A DNA stretch of 64,000 bases from JAQVYB01 sp964490935. GTDB taxonomy: Bacteria > Verrucomicrobiota > Kiritimatiellia > RZYC01. Below the pieces are notes generated by a model that saw nothing but the letters and a program-made list of their open reading frames with translations, had not been told where the DNA came from and did no database searches. The stretch lies in assembly GCA_964490935.1 (NCBI GenBank), contig CAZBEO010000003.1:1-64000 (forward strand), written 5' to 3'. Below, piece by piece: positions 44,449 through 52,748 of the stretch; position 1 is the first letter of the stretch, and each line of letters opens with the position of its first letter. The translations under genes were made by a program, and so were the position numbers.

Positions 44449-46677
44449 TTACTTCACCCTCAATGCTGGATCGCCCAGCAGGTTATACGTCATCAATTCC
44501 CGTGCGCCCGGCGACCCGGCATGCAGCTCCTGCAAGGCGTACAACACCACATCGCCCAATCGCTCATAACGTCCCGAAGCTGCAAACGCCCGATAAAATC
44601 CGTCCGCAAAGAGTTCCGAATAGTACTGCACGGGAAGCGCGGAGGCCGCCACGCAGGCCACGGCCCCGCGCCCTTTGCCCCGCAGAAGCACCTCCGCGAG
44701 ACACGCCCGCAATGGATCATCTGCATCCCCGTTCGCGCACGTCAGCATCGTAAACACCGGCCACACGCTATTCACCAAGCTTTCCGCCAACTGCGTATTG
44801 AACATATCCTCCGCCGACCAGAACGTGCCTGCACCGTGACCAAAATAATTTACCACTCCGCACCCCGCATTGATTCCATCCACGATCCGCCTGCGCGGAT
44901 CGCCCGTCTGCCCCAGATAGACCCGGTCCAGCGAAAAGCCCGCCGAGAGCAGGGGCCCGGCCACCCATGTTTCACTGGCCGCCGCGTAATCCAGCGTATC
45001 CGGCTTATCCGCCGCCAGCAGGGCACGACGGTTGACGTATTGGGCCTGTTTTTCATACGCGATAATCTTATCCACCATCACGCGGCATTCCTCCACGGTA
45101 CGCGCGGGCAGACGCCCCAGCGCCACATCTGGCAGATAATCCTCCCCATGCACTGCCGCAAACCAGCCATCCATCGAACAGTATTCATACGGCCCGGCAT
45201 CCAGATGCACCGGAAGTATATCCACCGCGTCTGCCAGGCGCAGATTGTTCTTCGGATCATAACTTCCATCGCCCACCAGTAGCACGTAGCGCGGACGCCC
45301 CGCCCAATGGTGATACGCATATCCAATGAATTGCCGAATTGCTTCCGCCTCTTTAATTCCGTAACTGAACTCGTTATACACATCGCTGATCGGTGCCACC
45401 GCCACGCGCAACCCTTGCAGATGGCGCTGCGTCAGCAGGCGGTACACCTCGTCGCGAAACGCATACGGACAAATCACGAGGTAATCCGCCGCACGATCCG
45501 TCGCCGCCAGATCACGAAACCGGACAAACTCCGGCGCTGCATCGCGCACCTGCGAAGCGTCAAAAATCCGTATCCGGTCATTGGTCGCCAGTGCCGCTGA
45601 AAAAGTTAGGTGCTGCCGGGTGTCCACCCGCGTCGCGGCATCCCGAATCCACTCTGGGTGCCACGGGTCTTCCACATTCAGAATCCACTTGGCCCCTTGG
45701 TGAGTATAGAACACGGCCTCATAGTTCTTGTTTCCCGTCGTTCCCTGAAAATCAAGCTCCGCCTCGTTGCTGTGCAGCCAGGCAGGATACGAAAACTCCA
45801 ACCGCTTCAGATACGCCCGGTCGCCCGGGTCCGGCACGCCCGGCAAGCGCTCCTGCTTCGCCTCGATCCACTGGCGGTTCACAAGCTGTTCCGCCCCGAC
45901 GGTCGCATTCGTCAGCTCCGCACGCACCGCGCCATCATACGTCACACCTGCACGCACTGACTCATTGAACTGCAGTTCCGAACGATGGTCCGGGCTCACT
46001 CCCGCCACCGACGAAAGGCCGTAAAATACGGCCGAGAACTTTGCCGTTCCCGCTGGATTCACAAATGAATCATGTTGGTCCGCCACCGTCACCCAAGCAT
46101 CATCCATTAGCAGTGCGCTGAACCAATGATTGATTGCCCCATCCAGTGGACGATAAAACGGACGAAAAAGGCTCTCTTCTTCAAAGATATACGAGCGCCG
46201 TCCATCCAGCACAGTCGGCCATCCCGGAACCGGGGCGCCATCCCGCTCCGTCCAGCGCAGACCTCCTTCACCCACGCCCAGCCAATAGGCATTCGTTTGG
46301 GTATATGTTCCTTCGTGCCGAGTCCCGTAGAACAGCAGATAATCCGAATCGCGCAACACCCCGGCCGTGGAAACATAAACCGCCACCTCACGGTCGCGGC
46401 AAAAAAGACGCACGCGGCTTCCCTGCACACTACCAAATCCCACCCGACGCAGCGCCGCCCCCGTTACTCGGTGTAGCCCGTCGCTTGCAACGTTGATTTT
46501 CCAGGAAGCATCCACCTCACTCCCGGCGCGGTGCGGCGCATACTCATACGCATCGCCCCGCAGAAGGTCCGGTGTCCCTTCTCCGGCACGAGTCATCACC
46601 GCGCAGAGCAGAAGCAGTCCAACCCCTCGCCCGATCCCGAGCCTCAACCGATCTATTGCTTGTAAAATCATTCGCAT
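44449..46677 (-). CDS. Secreted C25 (gingipain-like) cysteine peptidase
   Basis: The 742-residue protein starts with a hydrophobic export signal and an N-terminal beta-rich propeptide-like region. The C25 catalytic domain follows, with ADYLVICPYAFRDEVYRLL, RYVLLVGDGSYDPKNN and DVALGRLPARTVEECRVMVDKI. The catalytic pair is seen as NYFGHGAG (His near 614) and MLTCANGDAD (Cys near 647). The protein ends with NLLGDPALRVK, the usual end of the catalytic unit, with no C-terminal sorting domain. C25 peptidases are best known as type IX secretion substrates and as the PorU sortase. The start at 46677 has AGGA nine bases upstream. It is the first gene of a five-gene minus-strand operon. Confidence 0.9.
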   Translation of the reverse strand: MRMILQAIDRLRLGIGRGVGLLLLCAVMTRAGEGTPDLLRGDAYEYAPHRAGSEVDASWKINVASDGLHRVTGAALRRVGFGSVQGSRVRLFCRDREVAVYVSTAGVLRDSDYLLFYGTRHEGTYTQTNAYWLGVGEGGLRWTERDGAPVPGWPTVLDGRRSYIFEEESLFRPFYRPLDGAINHWFSALLMDDAWVTVADQHDSFVNPAGTAKFSAVFYGLSSVAGVSPDHRSELQFNESVRAGVTYDGAVRAELTNATVGAEQLVNRQWIEAKQERLPGVPDPGDRAYLKRLEFSYPAWLHSNEAELDFQGTTGNKNYEAVFYTHQGAKWILNVEDPWHPEWIRDAATRVDTRQHLTFSAALATNDRIRIFDASQVRDAAPEFVRFRDLAATDRAADYLVICPYAFRDEVYRLLTQRHLQGLRVAVAPISDVYNEFSYGIKEAEAIRQFIGYAYHHWAGRPRYVLLVGDGSYDPKNNLRLADAVDILPVHLDAGPYEYCSMDGWFAAVHGEDYLPDVALGRLPARTVEECRVMVDKIIAYEKQAQYVNRRALLAADKPDTLDYAAASETWVAGPLLSAGFSLDRVYLGQTGDPRRRIVDGINAGCGVVNYFGHGAGTFWSAEDMFNTQLAESLVNSVWPVFTMLTCANGDADDPLRACLAEVLLRGKGRGAVACVAASALPVQYYSELFADGFYRAFAASGRYERLGDVVLYALQELHAGSPGARELMTYNLLGDPALRVK

Positions 46678-46761
46678 AGTACAAATCCTGTGGACGTTCC
46701 GTCCGCCCCACACTGCATTGCAACACCGAATTATACGCCACCCACCGGTTTCGTTTTCCCG

Positions 46762-46838
46762 CGCTGCCGGTTACTGATGAACACGCAGTATCCGCCGAAA
46801 GCAACCTGAATTGCAAGAACGATGAAACGGCTGGAATT
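46762..46838. repeat. Diverged intergenic element, copy 2 (first copy at 8099-8177)
   Basis: It resembles the element upstream of glmM over about 77 bases and has the same orientation to its downstream gene. It lies 85 bases upstream of the C25 peptidase start. Confidence 0.55.
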
Positions 46839-46874
46839 GATGCTCCTTTCCGCCTTTGACGGACGGAATTAGTC

Positions 46875-46905
46875 TTGCTCTTTTCTACTTTTTCGGTGCT
46901 ATAGT
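46875..46905 (+). promoter_or_regulatory. Extended -10 promoter of the sensor kinase gene
   Basis: TGCTATAGT (46897-46905) is an extended -10 element, with TTGCTC at 46875-46880 spaced 19 bases away. Transcription would start at or within a base or two of the ATG at 46911, giving a leaderless or nearly leaderless message. No ribosome site precedes this ATG. Confidence 0.45.
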
Positions 46906-46910
46906 TATTC

Positions 46911-48680
46911 ATGCGAATACGGACTAAATTTCTCCTTTTTGTTGAAGGAATGGTTGCGGCGGGGGTGATTGCGCTGGGCGCCACGGTGTATCATACCGCG
47001 AGCGCCGCGCTCGAGGTGGAGGCGGAAGGACGCTTGATGCAGGCGGCAGACCTGGTGGCCACGCAGGCGGAACGCGCCTTTTCCACCTTGGTCAAAGGGG
47101 CTGAATTATGGGCACAGCTACCCTTGGTGCTGGATACCGCACATGACTATGAGAATCCGACGCAGCGCGATGCGTTTAATCGGTATTTCCGTTTTGTTTG
47201 TGATGACGTGGCCGTTTTTCAGTCGATCAACCTAGTCAATCTGGATGCCGATTGCGTGGCTTCCAGCAATGTGGGGGGCGGGCGCTTGTATAATGAGCAG
47301 CACCGAAACGCCGTGCGCGAAAGGGTGGATTTTCTGGCGGCGCTTGAGGGGCGGACGGGCGTTACGGGAAGCATTGTAAGTCGAGGCACCGGGCGGCCCT
47401 GCATGGCCATTTCGGCCCCTATCCAGGAGGATGGAAAGGTTGTTGCGGTATTTAGGCTGGTCGTTGATTTAGAGATGTTTAATCAGAAATATCTCGCGCC
47501 GCTTCATCTTGGCCGCGCCGGACGACTGGTGGTGATTGATCCCGAACTTGACTTGTTTCTGGTGGGTAATGGTGTGCTGACCGAGCCGATCGCGATGCGT
47601 CGTTATGAATTGCCGCTGGTCAACATCCCTGCTTCGCAGCGGGACATGAAGGCCGGACACTTTCGGTATGCTGCGGAAGACGGGATTCGCCTGGCCGCAT
47701 TTCGCGGTCTTGAGCGTCCCGCATGGGTCTTTGTGGCTGAGCAACCGTTGTCAGAGGTTCTTGCGCCGATTCATCGTCTGCGTCGAATCACGGTGGCGGT
47801 AACGGCTGGATTGCTGGTGGTCATCGGTACGGGGCTGTTTCTGATTGCGCGCCCGGCGCTTCATTCTTTAAGGCTTTGCCAGCAGTTTGCACGCGATATT
47901 CAGCAGGGGCGGCTCGAAGAACGGCTGGCGATTCGGCGCAAAGATGAACTAGGCCTGCTGGCTGAAAATTTGAATGAAATGGCCACGGGATTGGTGCAGC
48001 AGCAGAGCGAACGCGAGACGGCCCGTGAAGCGATCATGCGGGGGCGCGAAGCCGAGCGGTTGCTGGCGGATGCACGCTGGCAGGCGCTGCGCTATCAGGT
48101 GAATCCGCATTTTCTATTTAATGTGTTGAACAGTCTTGAAGCCCTTTCACGTACCGCCCCGGAACGCATTCCCTGTCTGATTGAACATCTGTCGGATTAT
48201 TTGCGTTTAACCCTAGATGCGCCGGGTACTCCGCTGGTTTCGTTGCGGTCGGAACTGGCTGCCTTGAGGGCGTATCTGTCGATTGAAAAAGTGCGTTATG
48301 AATCCAAGCTGGATGTGGTCTTTGATTGTGAGCCGGGGGCGGAGGACTGGGAGATTCCGGACCTGCTCCTGCAGCCGCTGGTCGAGAATGCAATCAAGTA
48401 TGGTATGCGCACCAGTCCGCTTCCACTGCGATTGAAGATACGCGCCTTTGTTAAAGGCGGGTTGCTGTGCATTCAGGTCGAAAACAGCGGAACATGGGTT
48501 GATGAAACGGCGGACGAAAAGGACGCAGGCGGAGGCGGCATCGGCTTGGATAATCTTCAGCAGCGGCTGGCCTTGGCCTATGGAGACCGCGTTCATTTTC
48601 TGATCCGGCGAAGTGACGAATCCGTGACGGTTGAGTTGGAGCTGCCCAAACTGAGTGGGGGTGAAACAAGATGCCCTTGA
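46911..48680 (+). CDS. Sensor histidine kinase of the LytS/YehU type
   Basis: The 589-residue membrane kinase has an N-terminal membrane helix (10-30), an extracytoplasmic Cache-like sensor region (about 35-290) and a second helix (about 300-320). A HAMP-like linker follows. The His_kinase region has the phospho-acceptor motif QVNPHFLFN with His400. The ATPase part has LLLQPLVENAIKYGM and GGIGLDNLQQRL. It overlaps the regulator gene downstream by 10 bases, so the two form a pair. The start lacks a ribosome site and may be used on a leaderless transcript. Confidence 0.92.
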   Translation: MRIRTKFLLFVEGMVAAGVIALGATVYHTASAALEVEAEGRLMQAADLVATQAERAFSTLVKGAELWAQLPLVLDTAHDYENPTQRDAFNRYFRFVCDDVAVFQSINLVNLDADCVASSNVGGGRLYNEQHRNAVRERVDFLAALEGRTGVTGSIVSRGTGRPCMAISAPIQEDGKVVAVFRLVVDLEMFNQKYLAPLHLGRAGRLVVIDPELDLFLVGNGVLTEPIAMRRYELPLVNIPASQRDMKAGHFRYAAEDGIRLAAFRGLERPAWVFVAEQPLSEVLAPIHRLRRITVAVTAGLLVVIGTGLFLIARPALHSLRLCQQFARDIQQGRLEERLAIRRKDELGLLAENLNEMATGLVQQQSERETAREAIMRGREAERLLADARWQALRYQVNPHFLFNVLNSLEALSRTAPERIPCLIEHLSDYLRLTLDAPGTPLVSLRSELAALRAYLSIEKVRYESKLDVVFDCEPGAEDWEIPDLLLQPLVENAIKYGMRTSPLPLRLKIRAFVKGGLLCIQVENSGTWVDETADEKDAGGGGIGLDNLQQRLALAYGDRVHFLIRRSDESVTVELELPKLSGGETRCP

Positions 48681-49402
48681 CCTGTGTGCTGGTGGATGAT
48701 GAACGTCTGGCCCGCGAGAACATGCGGATGCTGCTGCGTCCGTATGATGGGATTGAAATCGTCGGCGAAGCGGATAGCGTGGAGACGGCTGTTCAGCTCA
48801 TAGAATCCTGTTCCCCGCAACTGGTGTTTCTGGACATCCAGATGGCTGGGGGATCCGGGTTCGACGTGCTGGAGCGGCTGGAACAGACTCCGTCCATTGT
48901 TTTTGTGACGGCCCATGATCGTCACGCCATTCGTGCGTTTGAAGTCAATGCGATTGATTATCTGCTTAAACCGGTTGCTCCGAAACGCCTGGATAAGGCC
49001 CTTCAGCGTCTGCTTAATCCCGCCGCCGCCGAGGAGATGGCTTCCAGGCCCCTGAAGCTCACGGACCGGATCTATATTGATACCGGTCAAAAGAAATATT
49101 TCGTTCCGTTGAACTCACTGCTCTCCATCTGTTCAAATGGCGACTACAGCACTGTCCATACCACGAATGGGGCTGATATGCTTGTTCGGCGGAGCATGAA
49201 AGACTGGGAAGCCCTTCTGCCCGCCAAACATTTTGCGCGTATCCACCGAAGCGTCATCATCAATCTGAATCAGGTGGCGATGGTCGAGCGACTGAGCGGT
49301 GATCGGTTGCGCGTGCAACTGTGCGGCGATGGCAGCACTTGGGATGTCAGCCGCCGCCGAGCAGCAAAACTGGCGAACCGCTTGGCCGCTTGCCGCAAAT
49401 AG
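48671..49402 (+). CDS. LytTR-family response regulator
   Basis: The 243-residue protein has a receiver domain with the acidic pair VDDE, phospho-acceptor Asp55 (LVFLDIQM), and VTAHD and YLLKP. A LytTR DNA-binding domain follows (about 140-240; YFVPLNSLLSICSNGDYSTVHT, FARIHRSVIINLNQV). It overlaps the kinase gene and precedes the exported-protein operon by about 100 bases. LytTR regulators often control extracellular or surface functions; that the downstream operon is its target is inference from position. Confidence 0.93.
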   Translation: MPLTCVLVDDERLARENMRMLLRPYDGIEIVGEADSVETAVQLIESCSPQLVFLDIQMAGGSGFDVLERLEQTPSIVFVTAHDRHAIRAFEVNAIDYLLKPVAPKRLDKALQRLLNPAAAEEMASRPLKLTDRIYIDTGQKKYFVPLNSLLSICSNGDYSTVHTTNGADMLVRRSMKDWEALLPAKHFARIHRSVIINLNQVAMVERLSGDRLRVQLCGDGSTWDVSRRRAAKLANRLAACRK

Positions 49403-49503
49403 CCTGCCGCTCGTCGCATTCCGCTTTATTTTTTTCCGGCGGGTGCGGGATACTTTTTCCCCGGAGTTCAAATTGTACTCTGCGATTCGGGGGAATTGGG
49501 GTC

Positions 49504-51291
49504 ATGATTCTACGCACACTTAGATTTAAAGGACTGATCGGCTGGCTGTTGCTGTCGGCGCTTGGTGCGTATGCTCAGTGGGAAACGCAGGAAATTCCCC
49601 TTCAGGCGGGTTGGCAGGCGGTGCATCTGCAGGTGGCGCCGGCGGTGGATCAGTGTCCCGCACTTTTTTCCGGTACGGAGGTGGAATCGGTTCACTGGTG
49701 GCGTGCTGAGACGACCCGCGAGGAGTTTGATCTGGATCCGGATGTGCTGTTTCCGCGTCGCGCAAACTGGGAAGTCTGGTATGCCGATGATCCGGATATG
49801 AGTACCTTTTCGCGCCTGCTTGCCGGGGAATGCTATCTTATCAAAGTACGCGACGGGGCGGCTTCCTGGGATGAGGGGATCCCGGGACGCGTGCTGCTGA
49901 ACCCAAGGCAATGGATTCCGGGGATGTTGAATCTTGCCGGGGTGCCGGCGGCAACGAATACGAGTCTGGGGCAGTTTTTCTATTTTACGGATTTGTTCAC
50001 GGTGAATTCTTCCACGAGCACGGTTTTTCGCGTGGGAACGAACGGACAACCTGAGCGGGTATTTTTGCCGTGGTCGACGCTTGTCCGTTCGGGCGAGGCG
50101 TATTGGATTCAGGCAGGTGCGGAGGCTCGTCAGTATGAAGGACCGGTACGGGTATGGATGGATTCCGGGGTGCGTCTGCTCGATTTTGGAAAATCGTTGC
50201 TGCCCCGCATGGTGAATATTCAGAACAACACCGATGTCGCGCGGCTGGTTCGTATTGCGCACCGTCCGTCGGAAGAGCCCCCGGTCGGATCGGGGCGTCC
50301 GGCACTGCTGGGCCGTCCCGCGCTACGCTATGAAGTGGATGCCATCACGGGAACGTATGACGCGCTGCCGGATGTGTTGGTGACGAATCTGTCGGCGGGT
50401 GAAATCCTTCGGCTCAAATTGATGCCTGATGTGGCGGGAATGACCAGCGAGGTGGATGCGGGATCAGCTTGGCAGGGCATTTTGGAAATTACCGATGGCG
50501 GGAATGTGGACTATACGGAGGCGACGGTGCGGCATCGTCTGGGAATGGTGTGTGACGGGGATATTGGGTCACAGGCGAATCGGGCGGGACTTTGGGTGGG
50601 CGAAGTGGTGGTGGATCACGTGAGCCGTGCTCCGGCCCGTCTGGGTGCGGAATCTGCGTGGGACAGCACCACGCCACTGCCGGTGGCCGAACCCTTCCGT
50701 TTTCGACTGATCATCCATGTGGATTCGACCGGGCAAGCCCGCCTGCTTCAACGGGTGATTACGGTTTGGTGTCCGGATGGCGAGGTGGTGACAACTCCAT
50801 CAGGCGTTTATACCAACGGGGCCGTGGAACTGCTGTCGGATGATGCCCTGATACCGGCTTATCTGCTGGCGCATCCCTCCGCGACCATCAATCGTCTGAG
50901 CACGGTAAATCTGCCGCTGCTTGGACCGTGGCAAATGAGTGGAAGTTTCGGAAGCGGCCAGACGCTCACCGCACTGGTTGAACTGCCTTTCGATGATGCG
51001 GTCAACCCGTTTGTTCATCGCTATCATCCGCAACACGACAACCTCGAATATCTGAACGATGTGCCGTATGCCCTGGAAGAGGGCGATGAGTCCTACACGG
51101 TAACCCGCGATATGCAGTTCACGTTTCTTGCCGCCGATCCGGACGGGGAGGAATCCAATCTGCTGTGGGGCACCGAAGAGATGGGTGGGTCGTTCGAGGA
51201 ACATGTCGATGGTTTGAACAAGACGCTTTATGTGGCAGGAAGTTTTCGGTTGCGCCGGGTCAGCGACACGGCGGCCCTGATCGAGGAATAG
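49504..51291 (+). CDS. Exported protein of unknown function, first gene of the exported-protein operon
   Basis: The 595-residue protein has a signal peptide (MILRTLRFKGLIGWLLLSALGAYA, cut before QWETQ). The start at 49504 is chosen because it begins the signal peptide. A longer frame from 49321 overlaps the regulator gene and has no signal. The mature part is rich in beta strands and tryptophan (IPLQAGWQAVHLQVAP, ESVHWWRAET). It has a middle segment with repeated GRPALLGRPALRYEVD-like wording and a closing segment FLAADPDGEESNLLWGTEEMGGSF. No family was recognised. The next gene follows after 45 bases. Confidence 0.8.
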   Translation: MILRTLRFKGLIGWLLLSALGAYAQWETQEIPLQAGWQAVHLQVAPAVDQCPALFSGTEVESVHWWRAETTREEFDLDPDVLFPRRANWEVWYADDPDMSTFSRLLAGECYLIKVRDGAASWDEGIPGRVLLNPRQWIPGMLNLAGVPAATNTSLGQFFYFTDLFTVNSSTSTVFRVGTNGQPERVFLPWSTLVRSGEAYWIQAGAEARQYEGPVRVWMDSGVRLLDFGKSLLPRMVNIQNNTDVARLVRIAHRPSEEPPVGSGRPALLGRPALRYEVDAITGTYDALPDVLVTNLSAGEILRLKLMPDVAGMTSEVDAGSAWQGILEITDGGNVDYTEATVRHRLGMVCDGDIGSQANRAGLWVGEVVVDHVSRAPARLGAESAWDSTTPLPVAEPFRFRLIIHVDSTGQARLLQRVITVWCPDGEVVTTPSGVYTNGAVELLSDDALIPAYLLAHPSATINRLSTVNLPLLGPWQMSGSFGSGQTLTALVELPFDDAVNPFVHRYHPQHDNLEYLNDVPYALEEGDESYTVTRDMQFTFLAADPDGEESNLLWGTEEMGGSFEEHVDGLNKTLYVAGSFRLRRVSDTAALIEE

Positions 51292-51336
51292 GCCGGGGCG
51301 GAACAAGAATCAAAGGAAGATAACGGGAGACAGAAA

Positions 51337-52725
51337 ATGAATAAACGAACGGCAATCTTATGCGGGGTGGCACTCGCCATCATCGGAACGACAGCAAGCC
51401 GGGCTGAAGTCCCTGCCTCCATCGAATCGGTAACCCCCGGCGTGGTCAACTATCAGGGCACGATGGTAACCGGAGCGGGTGAACCCTACACCAACGGCGT
51501 GTATTCGATTCAATTTCGTATCTGGACCGCTTCGAGCGACGGAACGGCGCTGTGGGGATCGCAGTATTCAGTCTACGTGCAGGACGGCTATTTCAACGTG
51601 CTGCTGGGCTCTCCGGGCGGTCAGGAATTGACCAACACGGTATACGAAACTGCTGAAATATGGAAAGCGTTCTGGTTTGACCCCGCCGATCCTCAAAACG
51701 ATCTTTATCTGGGCGTGAAAGTGCTCAACACGGCGGCCGGCGAGCCCATTCCCGAGGCGGAAGCGGCAGAGGCATTTCCACGCCAGCAAATGGTGTCCAG
51801 CCCCTTCGCGGCGCGTGCGCAGATGGCGCAGTATGCGCGGGAGGCGGAGGGGGGCTTTACGGTGGCGGAAGACCTCCTTGTACACGGAGAAACGGTTCTG
51901 AACAGTGATCTTATTGTGACGGCCGCCGCACAGTTTTCGGGTGCGACCACGCTTTCTGGCACCTCCACATTCCAAACCGGCATCGTGGTCAACGGGGCGG
52001 TTGCGGACCTGAATCGCGGGTTGGATGTCGATGGCGCCAAGGCCTATCTGCGGGCCGGAGTCGAAGTGACCGGGCAGTCGGCACTCAAGGGTGGTGTCAC
52101 GGTCAACGGCGATGGGGTATTCAGCAATAACGTGCAAGTCGGCGGTGTGCTGGCCGTTGCGGGCAACGGAAGCATGGAAAAACTCACGCTGGGTGGGTTC
52201 GACAACGACAACGATCCCGTGCTGGATTTCGGCGGAGGCTATGTCCTGTCCGGTGACAACAAAGGAGTAAGTGGCGGCGCCAACCGTCTTGTGCTCGAAA
52301 CTCGCAGCGATGGCGAAGTATACATCGGTCCGACCAATTCCACACGCCTTAAACATTTCCAAGTCAAATCAGACGTCACAACCTTCAACGGCGGCACGGT
52401 CAACTTGGTCGACGTCGGCTCGGTCAACGTGGAAGGCAATAAACCCATTGTTATCGAAAAGTACAACAACGTCTCGAACAAGCACGAGTACGACTGGAAC
52501 ACATGGTACTCGTCGGCTGACTGGTCGGCCTGTGTCGTGGGCTATGACTACGGCAACTGTGACATTGAAGAAACCGGTGATCAGGCTTCCTGGAAGGTCA
52601 TCTGTGGGGTGAGCGGGGGGACGTGGCATCTCTATGTCCGCGGTCATACAGAGGGCGGCAAGGACCCAGACTGGACAGTACACGTCATGTTTATTCGCAA
52701 GGAATTAGTCTCGGACCTTCGGTGA
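51337..52725 (+). CDS. Exported beta-helical, tail-fibre-like protein
   Basis: The 462-residue protein has a signal peptide (MNKRTAILCGVALAIIGTTASRA). The first domain, VNYQGTMVTGAGEPYTNGVYSIQFRIW, is the module often found at the start of bacterial fibre-like proteins. The middle (about 180-290) is a run of VNGAVADL/VDGAKAYL/VTGQSALKGGVTVNGD-type short repeats, as in trimeric beta-roll or tail-fibre shafts. The C-terminal 90 residues form a compact cysteine-containing head. A GGGAG site precedes the ATG. A structural surface role is likely. Confidence 0.75.
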   Translation: MNKRTAILCGVALAIIGTTASRAEVPASIESVTPGVVNYQGTMVTGAGEPYTNGVYSIQFRIWTASSDGTALWGSQYSVYVQDGYFNVLLGSPGGQELTNTVYETAEIWKAFWFDPADPQNDLYLGVKVLNTAAGEPIPEAEAAEAFPRQQMVSSPFAARAQMAQYAREAEGGFTVAEDLLVHGETVLNSDLIVTAAAQFSGATTLSGTSTFQTGIVVNGAVADLNRGLDVDGAKAYLRAGVEVTGQSALKGGVTVNGDGVFSNNVQVGGVLAVAGNGSMEKLTLGGFDNDNDPVLDFGGGYVLSGDNKGVSGGANRLVLETRSDGEVYIGPTNSTRLKHFQVKSDVTTFNGGTVNLVDVGSVNVEGNKPIVIEKYNNVSNKHEYDWNTWYSSADWSACVVGYDYGNCDIEETGDQASWKVICGVSGGTWHLYVRGHTEGGKDPDWTVHVMFIRKELVSDLR

Positions 52726-52748
52726 CGAGTTTGGCGGGAAATAGAACC

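Noticed and set aside
43507..45282. 591-codon plus-strand frame opposite the nucleotidyltransferase and C25 genes
   Set aside because: It crosses two well-supported minus-strand genes, has no recognisable domain and is rich in Pro, Ala and Arg, as shadow frames of GC-rich genes are.
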